Shown: positions 1 through 9,766 of the stretch, piece after piece
Layout of the letters: every line of letters starts with the position of its first letter
Numbering within the stretch: the stretch's first letter is position 1
NCBI RefSeq assembly: GCF_900108025.1
Contig: NZ_FNUS01000001.1
Location: 930,001-994,000, forward strand
DNA: 64,000 nucleotides
Direction: 5' to 3'
DNA from: Halpernia humi
GTDB taxonomy: Bacteria > Bacteroidota > Bacteroidia > Flavobacteriales > Weeksellaceae
Notes under the pieces: model-generated
Told to the model about the DNA's origin: nothing
Database searches by the model: none
What the model saw: only the letters and a program-made list of their open reading frames with translations
Made by a program: the position numbers and the translations under genes

Positions 1-686
1 ATTTTGCAGATGATCCCGCAATGATTGGCGGCCTTGCGAAAATAGATGGCCAAAGTGTAATGCTTATCGGAACGCAAAAAGGTAGAACGACCAAAGAAAG
101 ACAATTTCGCAGATTCGGAATGAGCAATCCGGAAGGCTATAGAAAAGCACTGCGATTGATGAAATTAGCGGAAAAATTTAAAATACCTGTGGTAACTTTA
201 ATAGATACACCGGGCGCATATCCTGGTTTAGAAGCAGAAGAACGCGGGCAAGGAGAAGCAATAGCGAGAAATATTATTGAAATGACGACTTTGAAAACAC
301 CAATCATCACTATCATTATTGGTGAAGGTGCGAGTGGCGGCGCTTTAGGAATTGGTGTTGGAAACAAGGTTTACATGCTCGAAAACACTTGGTATTCTGT
401 AATCGCACCCGAAAGTTGCTCCTCAATTTTATGGCGAAATTGGGATCATAAAGAAGATGCTGCCAATGCATTAAAATTAACGCCGAAAGATATGTTGCAC
501 GAAAAATTTATTGATGGCATTATAGAAGAACCGCTTGGTGGCGCACATTATGACCCAGAAACAACCTTTAAAAATGTTAAAAAAACCATCCTTACAAATA
601 TAAACGCATTCAGAAAGTTTTCCGAAAAAGAATTGGTAACACAAAGACAAGACAAGTTTATTGAAATGGGGAAATTTAAAGGCTAA
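1..686 (+). CDS. accA: Acetyl-CoA carboxylase carboxyltransferase subunit alpha (5'-truncated)
   Basis: Carboxyltransferase alpha subunit. With AccD it moves the carboxyl group from biotin-BCCP to acetyl-CoA to make malonyl-CoA, the committed step of fatty acid synthesis, in the cytosol. The frame is already open at base 3 (FADDPA before the first Met at 21), so the gene starts upstream of the window and the Met is internal. About 228 residues are visible of a family length near 315-320. Visible family motifs are [16 protein letters not shown], the [16 protein letters not shown] segment and the glycine-rich [14 protein letters not shown] oxyanion region. A strong terminator follows. The identification is secure; only the N-terminal ~90 residues are missing. 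Confidence 0.97.
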   Translation, partial: FADDPAMIGGLAKIDGQSVMLIGTQKGRTTKERQFRRFGMSNPEGYRKALRLMKLAEKFKIPVVTLIDTPGAYPGLEAEERGQGEAIARNIIEMTTLKTPIITIIIGEGASGGALGIGVGNKVYMLENTWYSVIAPESCSSILWRNWDHKEDAANALKLTPKDMLHEKFIDGIIEEPLGGAHYDPETTFKNVKKTILTNINAFRKFSEKELVTQRQDKFIEMGKFKG

Positions 687-702
687 AACCTTATTAATAA
701 TA

Positions 703-743
703 CAAAAAATCCGTGGAAAATTATTTTTCTGCGGATTTTTTTT
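703..743. terminator. Bidirectional rho-independent terminator between accA and the convergent gene
   Basis: An A-rich left arm with aaatccgtggaaaa pairs with ttttctgcggattt (including G-U pairs) around a short loop, flanked by A and T runs. It lies between two convergent genes and can serve both. Confidence 0.8.
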
Positions 744-768
744 GTGTATAAAAAGCTTTACATTTATC

Positions 769-1341
769 TTATTTTTTAATGTATTTTGGGTTATTCAATG
801 TTATCACAATATCTCTAGTAACACTTTTTACAGAAGAATATTTAGCATCGCAAACCGAAGAACTTAAGGCGTATGTGCCCTTCTCAACCATTATAAAATT
901 ATTATTTCTTGCCGGAATTGTTAAATTATAATACTTTTTACCACTAATTTTCATAATTAAATTGCAGGAAGAATTATTCACAATTTGGATGTAGGCATTT
1001 TTATCGCTAGGATCATTATTAAAAAGATGTGTTAAAACCGCCGCCGTTTTTTTATTTCGATCGTTAGAGCCGTCCTTCAAATCGCGCCGCACCTCCTTTT
1101 CTAACTTTCTTTTGGTAAGGTTTGTTACTTTAGGTTGCGCCGCAGTAGAGCCTTTACCCGCAATTAATGAATAAAGTTTTCTTTTAAATTCTGGCGTCTT
1201 CGGATTGTTCGGATTATATTTCACAAAATTTGCAATTACCTGAGGATCATTGCTTTTTTCGACTTGAGCCTCCGTATATTTCGATTGTGATAAAACGAAA
1301 ATTGAACATAATAGACTAGAAATAAATAGAAATTTTTTCAT
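769..1341 (-). CDS. Secreted DUF6759-like protein, paralogue 1
   Basis: 190-residue exported protein of unknown function. Residues 1-18 form a signal peptide (MKKFLFISSLLCSIFVLS). An N-terminal helical part (about 30-65, ending KRKLYSLI) and a linker rich in Lys/Arg precede a C-terminal domain (about 110-185) with two cysteines, in SSCNLIMKI and SSVCDAKY, that could form a disulfide. The protein at 14775-15410 (+) has the same layout: KRRL in the N-terminal part, the SNCNIIFSI and SNICGISY cysteines, and the IPA-x(4)-F-x-V-x-KG motif. The family name is from memory of a Bacteroidota DUF. The pair lies near both ends of a segment that looks inverted. Convergent with accA. Confidence 0.75.
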   Translation of the reverse strand: MKKFLFISSLLCSIFVLSQSKYTEAQVEKSNDPQVIANFVKYNPNNPKTPEFKRKLYSLIAGKGSTAAQPKVTNLTKRKLEKEVRRDLKDGSNDRNKKTAAVLTHLFNNDPSDKNAYIQIVNNSSCNLIMKISGKKYYNLTIPARNNNFIMVEKGTYALSSSVCDAKYSSVKSVTRDIVITLNNPKYIKK

Positions 1342-1415
1342 TTTTAAGGGTATGATTTTTATATATAACTTTATTTAAACGTTAAATACATCTTTTTAGT
1401 TTGCATTAAATTTAT

Positions 1416-1423
1416 TATCTTTG
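1416..1423 (+). promoter_or_regulatory. Promoter -7 element of tsf
   Basis: TATCTTTG fits the Bacteroidota -7 consensus TAnnTTTG. TTTT 19 bases upstream is a weak -33. The mRNA leader would be about 45-50 nt. It gives tsf its own promoter, separate from rpsB. Confidence 0.55.
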
Positions 1424-1475
1424 CAGCGCTGAAAAAACAGCAATAATTTACACTAAATTTAATAAAATATTTGAT

Positions 1476-2300
1476 ATGTATACACCCGCAGCAGCAGACG
1501 TAGCAAAATTAAGAAGTACTACAGGCGCAGGAATGATGGATTGCAAAAAAGCTTTGGTAGAATCTGAAGGAGATTTCGAAAAAGCAATTGAAATTCTAAG
1601 AAAAAAAGGCCAAAAAGTTGCCGCTAACAGAGCAGATAGAGAATCCACAGAAGGTGCTGTAATTGCAAAGGTAAACGAAGACAACACAATGGGCGCAATC
1701 ATAGCACTAAATTGTGAAACAGATTTTGTTGCAAAAAATGCAGATTTTGTTCTTTTGGCTAATGAATTGGCAGAACAAGCAATTTTCTATTCTAATAAAG
1801 ATGAATTTTTAGCATCAGATTTCCACGGACAATCGGTTGCTGATAAATTAATAGAGCAAACTGGGTTAATTGGTGAGAAAATTGAAATCGGTGCTTTCGA
1901 AAGAATTGAAGGGCCATTTCTTGGTGCATACATCCACGCTGGAAATAAAATTGCAGCAATCAGCGCACTTTCTGGGAAAGTAGATGGCGGAAGTGAAGCC
2001 GCAAAAGCCGTATCAATGCAAGTTGCAGCGATGAACCCGATTGCTTTAGACGAAACAAAAGTGTCTCAAGAAACAATTGATAGAGAATTAGAAATTGAAA
2101 GAGATATTTTAACTAAAGAAGGAAAACCTGCTAATATTATCGATAATATTTTGAAAGGTAAAATGCAAAAGTTCTACAAAGACAACACTTTGGTTCACCA
2201 AGCTTTCATTAAAGATAGCGGAATGAGCGTTGCAGAGTATGTGAAATCTGTTAGTAGTGATTTAAAAGTAGTTGGTTTTGTGAGAGTAAGCCTTACTTAA
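1476..2300 (+). CDS. tsf: Elongation factor Ts
   Basis: Guanine nucleotide exchange factor that recycles EF-Tu-GDP to EF-Tu-GTP during translation. 274 residues, normal for the family. The N-terminal UBA-like part carries VAKLRSTTGAGMMDCKKAL, followed by the signature ALNCETDFVAKNADF near residue 75 and the dimerisation/core part. No Shine-Dalgarno is visible, as usual here. In most bacteria tsf directly follows rpsB; here rpsB is at 16239-17000 on the opposite strand, which points to a rearrangement. It has its own -7 element and a strong terminator, so it is probably monocistronic. Confidence 0.98.
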   Translation: MYTPAAADVAKLRSTTGAGMMDCKKALVESEGDFEKAIEILRKKGQKVAANRADRESTEGAVIAKVNEDNTMGAIIALNCETDFVAKNADFVLLANELAEQAIFYSNKDEFLASDFHGQSVADKLIEQTGLIGEKIEIGAFERIEGPFLGAYIHAGNKIAAISALSGKVDGGSEAAKAVSMQVAAMNPIALDETKVSQETIDRELEIERDILTKEGKPANIIDNILKGKMQKFYKDNTLVHQAFIKDSGMSVAEYVKSVSSDLKVVGFVRVSLT

Positions 2301-2350
2301 TTTTTTATAACCGAGAGATTTTACAGAAATCTCGTTATTCTAAATATATT

Positions 2351-2382
2351 ATCTCCGTTGAATATCAGCGGAGATTTTTTTT
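2351..2382 (+). terminator. Terminator of tsf
   Basis: Ten-base stem atctccgttg / cagcggagat with an aatat loop, followed by a run of T. A second smaller inverted repeat (gagattt/aaatctc) lies just upstream at about 2325-2342. The hairpin argues that the next gene starts at 2426, not at an upstream TTG at 2381. Confidence 0.85.
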
Positions 2383-2425
2383 GCTTAAAATCTGTTTTTA
2401 TTTAAGTAAATTTACAACCCAAATT

Positions 2426-5400
2426 ATGTTTAAGGCTTTTTACTTTAAAATATTATTTATCATTGTTCTCTGCAGTACCTTTTTTTTGAAGGCGCAATAC
2501 ATCTCTGTTGACAATGTTTACACAGCAGATCAATTAGTGAAAGATGTTTTTTTAGGCAGTGCAAATTCTAATTGTGTGCAAGTTTCTAATGTGCAAGTAT
2601 CTGGTTGGGATTTTGGTAGCGGAGATTTGAGTTATGGCTATTTTAATAAATCAAACTCAAGTTTTCCATTAGGTGAAGGGATTTTACTTTCTACAGGAAG
2701 ACTTTTTCAAGCACCTGGGCCAAATAATGGAAACACGAGTTCTACTGCTTCTAATTGGTTCGGAGATGCAGATTTAGAAAAAGCTTTAGGAATTGGCGGC
2801 ACTTTCAACGCGACTTCTTTAGAATTTGATTTTATTCCTGTGCAAACCAATAAAATTAGTTTTGATTATATTTTTGCTTCTGAACAATATCTTTCAAATC
2901 CTTCTGCAAACCAATGTGGCTACACTGATGGTTTTGCATTTTTAATTAAAAAAGCAAACTCCACGGACGCTTATACAAATATTGCTTTAGTTCCAAATAC
3001 CAATATTCCTGTAAGTGTAAATACCGTTCGTGGTCCCGGAACAATTTGCCCTGTTGCAAACGCCCAATATTTTGAAGGTTTTAATCCACAAAATTCGCCG
3101 GTGAGTTTTAATGGTCAAACTAAAATTTTAACAGCAAAAACTGATGTAATCCCAGGTGAAAAATACCATATAAAATTAGTGATTGCCGACCAAGGAAATG
3201 GTCTTTACGATTCTGGTGTATTCTTAAAAGCCGGAAGTTTTTTGGGTAATAAAGATTTAGGACCAGATCGATTAATTGCTACAAATAATGCTTTGTGTGC
3301 TGGTTCTTCTTTGGTTTTAGATGCTACAACTTTAGGCGCAACTTATCAATGGTACAAGAATAATCAAATTTTAACTGGGGAAACAAATGCAACTTACACG
3401 GTAACTTCAGCAGGAAATTATTCTGTGATAATCTCAAATTCTGGTTGTAGTTTAAAAGGAGAAATCAATATAGAATATTCTGCCGCGCCAGTTTTAAAAG
3501 ATTTAACAATCACAAATTGTGATGATAATTTTGATGGAAAAATTGATGTAGATTTTAGCCAAATAATTCCGCAAGTTTCTAGTGATTTGCAAGGCTATCA
3601 ACTTTCATTTTACGCAGATCCCAATTATCTAAATATTTTACCGACCAATTGGTCTTATTATGCCGATACAAGAGTTTATGTAAAAGCAACTTCTGCGTCA
3701 AATTGCCCACCAATTACTTCTATCATTGATTTTAAAATTGGTGATAAAATCCCGATAACTTCGCCAATTTCACAAAACATTTGTTCACAAGGAAGTTCGG
3801 AGGCTGTGTTACTTTCAGATTACATTAATTTTTTCACTACAGATACTTCTGTTAGTTTTAAATTTTATAAAACTTTTGCTGATGCACAAGCAAATATTTC
3901 TGGTACCGAAATTTCTGATAATCAAAACATTAACCAAGATGAAACTTTCTACATTAGAGTTTCTAAAAATGGAATTTGTGACAATATCGGAACTTTAAAT
4001 TTATTGTTTAAAACAGCAACTTATTCCACCACACTTCCGCCAAATGTGACAGTTTGTGAAGGTTCCACAACCATTTTAGATGCAGGTTCTGGTTTTGTTT
4101 CTTATTTGTGGAGCACGGGCGAAACCACACAACAAATCACTGTAGGAAAAGGAAATTATTATGTAGATTTAACTTCTGCAAATGGCTGCACAGTTCGCCA
4201 AAATGTAAATGTTACAGAAGAATTGAAAGCCGTTTTAAACACGTCTGCTTATTCTGGTGAAAATTGTGATGATAATTTTGACGGCAAAATAGATGTTAAA
4301 TTTTCTGATATTTCGCCCATAATTTTACCAAATTCTACGGGTTTTACTGTAAAATATTATTCTTCACAAGCATTTGCAAACGCTGGTGGAACAAATAATT
4401 TGCCCGATAATTTTTCCTATTCTTCAGACACAACGGTTTGGGTGAGAGTAGAATCTTCGGTTTGTCCGCCAATTATTCAGCCTTTAAATTTTAAAATAGG
4501 AAATTCATTAGTTTTAATAAAAAATAATACTACAATTTCAGAATGTGATGATGATTTTGATGGATTAAAAACCGTTGATCTTTCTAAATATTTGTCTGAA
4601 TTTACAACAGATTCTGGCGTGAATGTGAGTTACTACAATAGTCTTCAAGATGCTAAAAATAAACAGAATTCAATTTCAAATCCGGTTTCTGTAAACCAAA
4701 ATGGAACTTTTTATTTAAGGTTTTCTAAATTTAATTTTTGTGATGCTATTGCCACTTTAAATGTGAATATTAATGTTCCTAAAGGTTCTACATCTTTAAA
4801 AGATCAAGTGATTTGTTCTAATGCAAAAGTTATTTTAGACGCTGGAAGTGGATTTAAATCTTATCACTGGAGCACAGGAGAAACGACTTCTTCTATTTTA
4901 GTTGGCGTAGGCGATTATTATGTAGATTTAACCTCAACAGATGGCTGTGTTTACAGACAAAATGTTACCGTAACGGCTTCTTCACAAGTAATTATTAAAC
5001 AAATAAACATTACAGGAAGCACTGTAGAAATTTTGGCAGAAAATGGCACTAAACCTTATCAATACAGCATTGATGGAGTAAATTTTCAAAATTCTAATAT
5101 ATTTAAAAACGTTTTGCGCGGTATTCACACGGCTTATGTAAAATCAGCAAATGATTGCGGTTTTGCAACTAAAGATTTTATTATTATTAATCTGATTAAC
5201 GTAATCACGCCAAATGGAGATGGCAAAAATGATGTTTTAGATTATTCTGATTTAAAAATAAAAAATGATGTTTCCATAGAAATATTTGATAGAACTGGAA
5301 AATTAGTTTACAAAAACACGGATAAAACCTTTACTTGGGATGGGAAAAGCGATGGTAGAAATTTACCTACCGGAAATTATTGGTATATTTTGAAATGGAT

Positions 5401-5461
5401 TGAGCCAGACACACAAATCCCTGTTATTTACACAAATTGGATTCTACTTAAAAACCGATAA
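2426..5461 (+). CDS. Secreted modular surface protein: choice-of-anchor L head, repeats, T9SS type B sorting domain
   Basis: 1011-residue protein exported by Sec and then by type IX secretion. Start ATG 2426 is chosen because it begins the signal peptide (MFKAFYFKILFIIVL...LKAQ) and lies beyond the tsf terminator. Residues about 30-250 form a choice-of-anchor L domain (GEGILLSTG, FDYIFASEQY, DGFAFLI). An Ig-like domain follows (about 275-345). Residues 350-840 are repeats with Asp-rich CDDNFDGK loops and two copies of a LDAGSGF-x(3)-WSTGETT Ig-like unit (about 542 and 794). The C-terminal ~87 residues (from VITPNGDGKND, about 925) are the CHU_C type B sorting domain. The stalk is closely related to that of the next gene. 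Likely role: adhesion or surface coat (inference). Confidence 0.88.
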   Translation: MFKAFYFKILFIIVLCSTFFLKAQYISVDNVYTADQLVKDVFLGSANSNCVQVSNVQVSGWDFGSGDLSYGYFNKSNSSFPLGEGILLSTGRLFQAPGPNNGNTSSTASNWFGDADLEKALGIGGTFNATSLEFDFIPVQTNKISFDYIFASEQYLSNPSANQCGYTDGFAFLIKKANSTDAYTNIALVPNTNIPVSVNTVRGPGTICPVANAQYFEGFNPQNSPVSFNGQTKILTAKTDVIPGEKYHIKLVIADQGNGLYDSGVFLKAGSFLGNKDLGPDRLIATNNALCAGSSLVLDATTLGATYQWYKNNQILTGETNATYTVTSAGNYSVIISNSGCSLKGEINIEYSAAPVLKDLTITNCDDNFDGKIDVDFSQIIPQVSSDLQGYQLSFYADPNYLNILPTNWSYYADTRVYVKATSASNCPPITSIIDFKIGDKIPITSPISQNICSQGSSEAVLLSDYINFFTTDTSVSFKFYKTFADAQANISGTEISDNQNINQDETFYIRVSKNGICDNIGTLNLLFKTATYSTTLPPNVTVCEGSTTILDAGSGFVSYLWSTGETTQQITVGKGNYYVDLTSANGCTVRQNVNVTEELKAVLNTSAYSGENCDDNFDGKIDVKFSDISPIILPNSTGFTVKYYSSQAFANAGGTNNLPDNFSYSSDTTVWVRVESSVCPPIIQPLNFKIGNSLVLIKNNTTISECDDDFDGLKTVDLSKYLSEFTTDSGVNVSYYNSLQDAKNKQNSISNPVSVNQNGTFYLRFSKFNFCDAIATLNVNINVPKGSTSLKDQVICSNAKVILDAGSGFKSYHWSTGETTSSILVGVGDYYVDLTSTDGCVYRQNVTVTASSQVIIKQINITGSTVEILAENGTKPYQYSIDGVNFQNSNIFKNVLRGIHTAYVKSANDCGFATKDFIIINLINVITPNGDGKNDVLDYSDLKIKNDVSIEIFDRTGKLVYKNTDKTFTWDGKSDGRNLPTGNYWYILKWIEPDTQIPVIYTNWILLKNR

Positions 5462-5492
5462 TTTGTTTCAAAAGCAAATAAATAATTAGTTA

Positions 5493-5500
5493 TAAATTTG
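5493..5500 (+). promoter_or_regulatory. Possible -7 element of the second T9SS surface protein
   Basis: TAAATTTG, 17 bases before the start codon; no good -33 element at the usual distance. The gene could also be read through from the gene upstream, 56 bases away. Confidence 0.35.
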
Positions 5501-5517
5501 CAAGAACCACAAATAGT

Positions 5518-8500
5518 ATGAAAAAATTATTATCCTTTCTATTTTTTACATTTTTAATTATAAAAAGCTTTGCGCAACTAGATACTGAGCATTGGTTTGC
5601 ACCGATGATGGATCGGGTAAACAATGGCGAAGAAGTTCAAACTATTTATTTCTCTACAAATGTTACGACGCCATTTCCTGTCACAATTTATAATAATAAT
5701 ATCCCAATTGGCACTGTAAATGTAAGCAAAGGAAACCCTCAAAAATTTAGCGTTCCTCGTAAATACATTATTACTACTACTGAAACAGATTTGTTTCATC
5801 CCGTTACAATGGGTCTTTATACGAAAGGTGACCAACCCTATTTTGCCAACTTAAGATTTTCTATGTATAACCATGCAGAAATTTTAACATCCAAAGGAAA
5901 AGCAGGAATTGGGACGAAATTTTATGTTGCGGTGGCGCCAATTTCCGTTAGCAATAATATTTTAAATTTTATGACGAGTGTTTTAGCAACCGAAGATAAC
6001 ACGACGGTTACTATTTCTGGATATCAACCCACCGTTATTTTTTCTACGCCCCAATCTTCAACCATCACATTTACTTTAAACAAAGGAGAGTCTTACATTA
6101 TTGATGGAAAAGGTAATATTTTTGGGAACAGGCTTGGTTTTATAGGTGCAAAAATAGTTTCAGACAAACCAATTTCTGTGACCAATGGAAATTTTAATGG
6201 GCAATATGCTGGCAATTATTCCAACAGTTCGGATATTTTGATGGATCAATCTGTGCCTGTCGAAAGATTGGGGCAAGAATTTGCTTTAGTAAAAGGAAAT
6301 GGCCCTATCGGTGATGGGATGGAAGGCGGCCTCATTATCGCAACTGAAGATAATACGCAAATTTATGTAAATAATATACCTACCGCTGTTGCTACTTTAA
6401 ATGAAGGCCAATATTACAAATTATCAGAAACTTATTACACAGCGCACAGCGGAAATGTGTATAATATGTATGTAAAAGCAACAAAAAATATTTATCTCTA
6501 TGAATTATTGGCAGGTGCAAACTCTGGTAATGTGCAAGCAACAGGCGGCTTTAATTATATTCCACCGCTAAGTTGTTATCTTCCAAAGACTATTGATGAG
6601 ATTGGTTTGATAGATGAAAATTTGACCTTTTCTAATGGCTATCCGTTTGGGCAACTAAAAATTCCGACGAAATTAAATATAATCACCGAAGCTGGCGCAA
6701 GTGTTAAAATAAACGGTGTCGCACTTGCTCCAACAGAAGGCCCTTATCCTTTATTAGGGAACACAAATTGGGTCACTTATTCCAAAGAAAATGTTTCTGG
6801 AAACATCACAATTGAATCTACAAAATCTGTAACTGCGGGTATTGCGGCTGGCGATGGCGCAGTTGGGTATGGCGGCTATTTCGCAGGTTTTTCCTCTATT
6901 CCTGCAATTTCTAAAAAATCTGGAACTTGCATACCGGGAATCATTTTAGAAGTGCAATCTGGTTTTGATACTTACCAATGGTTGCTAAATGACGTCCCTA
7001 TTTCAGGAGCGCAATCTAACACTTTTGCGCCTTTAGTTGCAGGAAATTACACGGTAAAAGTTACGAATGGCTCTTGCCCTGCCGTAACAACTAAACCTTT
7101 TTTAGTACTAAAATGCCCAACAGAAACCACGATTACAAAAACAGTTTGTGGCATTTTTACCATCATACCAAAATTTACAAATTCTACGCAAAACATTGTT
7201 TTAAGTACGATAAAAATTACAACTCCACCATCAAAAGGTATTGCAAAAATAGATCCTACAACAGGGAATATTACCTATACACCAAACGCAGGTTCAACCG
7301 GAACAGACTCTTTTAAATATAAATTTTGTGGTGACGGTATTTTTGAAGAATGTGAAGAAGTTACAGTAAATATAACACTTGGACAGTTGACCGTAAACAA
7401 TGCCACTTTAACAAATTGCAAAGTAGGAAATAGTGGCATATTTGATCTTTCTAGCGCAAATATTACCACCAGTTCTCCTGTTACCAAAAAATACTATAAA
7501 ACGCTCCTAGGCGCACAAAATGATGATCCCACACAAGAAATTTTAAACTTTACAGCCTATTCTTCTACCGGCGGCGATGTTTTTGCCGTAGTAACAACAC
7601 CAGAAGGTTGCCGCGATATTGCAACAATTACTTTGCAGTTTTTCCCAGAAATTATTTTAGACACCACACTTTACAACGCCACAAATTGCGATGAAAATTT
7701 AGATGGAAAAATAGATATTGATTTTTCTACCATTACGCCAATAATTCTACAAAACGCAACTTATTTCGAGACGAGATATTACTTAAATTTAGCAGATGCC
7801 AATGCTTTAAATGGAAATTTCTTACCTAATAATTGGTCTTATTCTGCGGATACACAAGTTTACGTTCGTGTAATTTCGCCCGACGGATGTTTACCCGGAA
7901 CAGGTATTATCAATTTTACAATTGGTGCTAAAGTTTCAATAAACTCTCCTATCACACAAAATGTTTGTTCTCAAAATTCTTCAGAAAACATTGTTTTATC
8001 AGATTATATTCCATTTTTTACAACTGATACTGGTGTAACATATACATTTTTCAAAACTTTAGCAGAGGCTAAAGCAAATGTTTTTGGTAGTGAAATTTCT
8101 GCAAATCAAATAATTTCTGCAGATACTTCATATTTTGTAAGATTTTCAAAAACAGGTGTTTGCGACAATATTGGAGAATTAAATTTAATATTTGCAAAAC
8201 CGCTAAATTCTACAACTTTGCCCGCAGAAATTACAGTTTGCGAAGGTTCTACCACTCTTTTAGATGCAGGTTCTGGTTTTAAATCTTATTTATGGAACAC
8301 CGGTGAAACCACACAAAGTGTAACAAAAGGAAAAGGCACTTATACCGTTACACTCACCTCACAAAACGGCTGCTCAATCGACCAAACAGTTGAAGTGAAA
8401 GAATCTTTGAAAGCCGTTTTAAACACCGCAGATTACACCGCAGAAAATTGCGACGATGATTTTGACGGTTTTGTTAATATTAAATTTTCAAATATCACAC

Positions 8501-9654
8501 CTATTATATTACCAAACAGCGCAGGATTTACCGTAAAATATTACGCGACAGATGCCTTCGCAAACGCAGGTGGAACCAATAATTTACCAAATGACTTTGC
8601 CTACAATACAAATACAACAGTCTATGTTCGGGTAGAATCTGCTTTTTGCCCACCAATTGTTCAGGCATTAAATTTAAAAATAGGCACTTTACTTCCTTTA
8701 ATTAAAAATACAGTATCGGTGTCTGAATGCGATGACAATTTAGATAACATTAAAAGTGTAGATCTTACAAAATATTTAACAGAATTTACCGCTGATCCTA
8801 CCGTGAACGTAAGTTATTATGATAATTTACAAAATGCTAAAATGGCACAAAACGCCATTTCTAACCCAGTTTCAGTCAACAAAAGCGGCACTTACTATTT
8901 CCGAATATCCAAAATTGGTTTTTGCCCTGTTATTGCAACTTTAGATATTTCTATTGATGTCCCAAGAGCATCTAGCGTATTGCAAGACAAAAATATCTGC
9001 CCTGGAACAACAACCGTTCTCGATGCAGGAAGTGGCTTCACATCTTATCTTTGGAGCACCGGCGAAACCTCCTCTTCTATCACAGTAGGCGTTGGTGATT
9101 ATTATGTAGATTTAGAAAACCAAAAAGGCTGCATTTACCGCCAAAATGTTTCCGTAAAAGAAGTTGAATTACCAAAAATTACGGCAATTGACATCAAAGG
9201 ATCAACAGTTACTATCACTGCAGAAGGCGGCAATAAACCTTATTATTACTCATTAAACGGTTCGCCACAGCAAGCTTCAAATGTTTTTACAAATGTAAAA
9301 AGTGGTAAAAATATTGTTTTTGTGACATCCGCAGATCAATGTAATCCTGTTTCAAAAGAATTTTCTATTATAGTTATCACCAATGTCATTACGCCAAACG
9401 GCGATCATTACAATGATACTTTTAACTTTTCTGATCTAAAAACAAAAGACAACGCCAAATTTGAAATTTTTGATCGCTACGGAAAAATGATTTTTAAAGG
9501 CACGGAAAGTAATAATTTCACTTGGGATGGCACTTCTAATCTTCGGAACCTACCAACAGATTCTTATTGGTACGTTTTAGAATGGCAAGAATTCGGTGCT
9601 GCTACAACCGTGAAACAAAGCGGTTGGGTTTTGCTTAAAAACACTAATTTTTAA
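5518..9654 (+). CDS. Secreted modular surface protein: IgGFc-binding-type head, repeats, T9SS type B sorting domain
   Basis: 1378-residue exported protein with signal peptide MKKLLSFLFFTFLIIKSFAQ. Residues about 95-450 resemble the IgGFc-binding N-terminal domain (VLATEDNTTVTISGYQ, a later ATEDNTQIYVN, and DQSVPVERLGQEF). Then come an Ig-like domain (about 475-530, YQWLLND), a cadherin/Ig-like tandem-type domain (about 540-620, TPPSKGIAKI, TPNAGSTGTDSF) and a stalk (about 620-1190) nearly parallel to that of the preceding gene, with NCDENLDGK-type Asp loops and LDAGSGF units near 905 and 1158. A CHU_C type B sorting domain starts near 1289 (VITPNGDHYND). The name of the head domain does not imply antibody binding here. 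Probably a large surface adhesin (inference). Confidence 0.88.
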   Translation: MKKLLSFLFFTFLIIKSFAQLDTEHWFAPMMDRVNNGEEVQTIYFSTNVTTPFPVTIYNNNIPIGTVNVSKGNPQKFSVPRKYIITTTETDLFHPVTMGLYTKGDQPYFANLRFSMYNHAEILTSKGKAGIGTKFYVAVAPISVSNNILNFMTSVLATEDNTTVTISGYQPTVIFSTPQSSTITFTLNKGESYIIDGKGNIFGNRLGFIGAKIVSDKPISVTNGNFNGQYAGNYSNSSDILMDQSVPVERLGQEFALVKGNGPIGDGMEGGLIIATEDNTQIYVNNIPTAVATLNEGQYYKLSETYYTAHSGNVYNMYVKATKNIYLYELLAGANSGNVQATGGFNYIPPLSCYLPKTIDEIGLIDENLTFSNGYPFGQLKIPTKLNIITEAGASVKINGVALAPTEGPYPLLGNTNWVTYSKENVSGNITIESTKSVTAGIAAGDGAVGYGGYFAGFSSIPAISKKSGTCIPGIILEVQSGFDTYQWLLNDVPISGAQSNTFAPLVAGNYTVKVTNGSCPAVTTKPFLVLKCPTETTITKTVCGIFTIIPKFTNSTQNIVLSTIKITTPPSKGIAKIDPTTGNITYTPNAGSTGTDSFKYKFCGDGIFEECEEVTVNITLGQLTVNNATLTNCKVGNSGIFDLSSANITTSSPVTKKYYKTLLGAQNDDPTQEILNFTAYSSTGGDVFAVVTTPEGCRDIATITLQFFPEIILDTTLYNATNCDENLDGKIDIDFSTITPIILQNATYFETRYYLNLADANALNGNFLPNNWSYSADTQVYVRVISPDGCLPGTGIINFTIGAKVSINSPITQNVCSQNSSENIVLSDYIPFFTTDTGVTYTFFKTLAEAKANVFGSEISANQIISADTSYFVRFSKTGVCDNIGELNLIFAKPLNSTTLPAEITVCEGSTTLLDAGSGFKSYLWNTGETTQSVTKGKGTYTVTLTSQNGCSIDQTVEVKESLKAVLNTADYTAENCDDDFDGFVNIKFSNITPIILPNSAGFTVKYYATDAFANAGGTNNLPNDFAYNTNTTVYVRVESAFCPPIVQALNLKIGTLLPLIKNTVSVSECDDNLDNIKSVDLTKYLTEFTADPTVNVSYYDNLQNAKMAQNAISNPVSVNKSGTYYFRISKIGFCPVIATLDISIDVPRASSVLQDKNICPGTTTVLDAGSGFTSYLWSTGETSSSITVGVGDYYVDLENQKGCIYRQNVSVKEVELPKITAIDIKGSTVTITAEGGNKPYYYSLNGSPQQASNVFTNVKSGKNIVFVTSADQCNPVSKEFSIIVITNVITPNGDHYNDTFNFSDLKTKDNAKFEIFDRYGKMIFKGTESNNFTWDGTSNLRNLPTDSYWYVLEWQEFGAATTVKQSGWVLLKNTNF

Positions 9655-9727
9655 CAACATTTATCATTTTTCATTGCATTTTATTCAAAGTTTAATATTT
9701 ATTTAACTTGCTTTAGTACTAAAAGAA

Positions 9728-9758
9728 CTTGCTTATTATTAAATTCTAATTACTTTTG
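9728..9758 (+). promoter_or_regulatory. Promoter of the gene at 9767
   Basis: CTTG (9728-9731), 19-base spacer, then TACTTTTG (9751-9758), matching the Bacteroidota -33/-7 pattern. The -7 element ends 8 bases before ATG 9767, so the transcript would have almost no leader. This also excludes the GTG at 9758 as start. Confidence 0.6.
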
Positions 9759-9766
9759 TGGTCTGT

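Noticed and set aside
661-867. 68-codon plus-strand frame after accA
   Set aside because: It spans the accA terminator and overlaps the convergent gene.
2381-2425. TTG start that would extend the first T9SS protein by 15 residues
   Set aside because: It lies in the T run of the tsf terminator, while ATG 2426 directly begins a good signal peptide.
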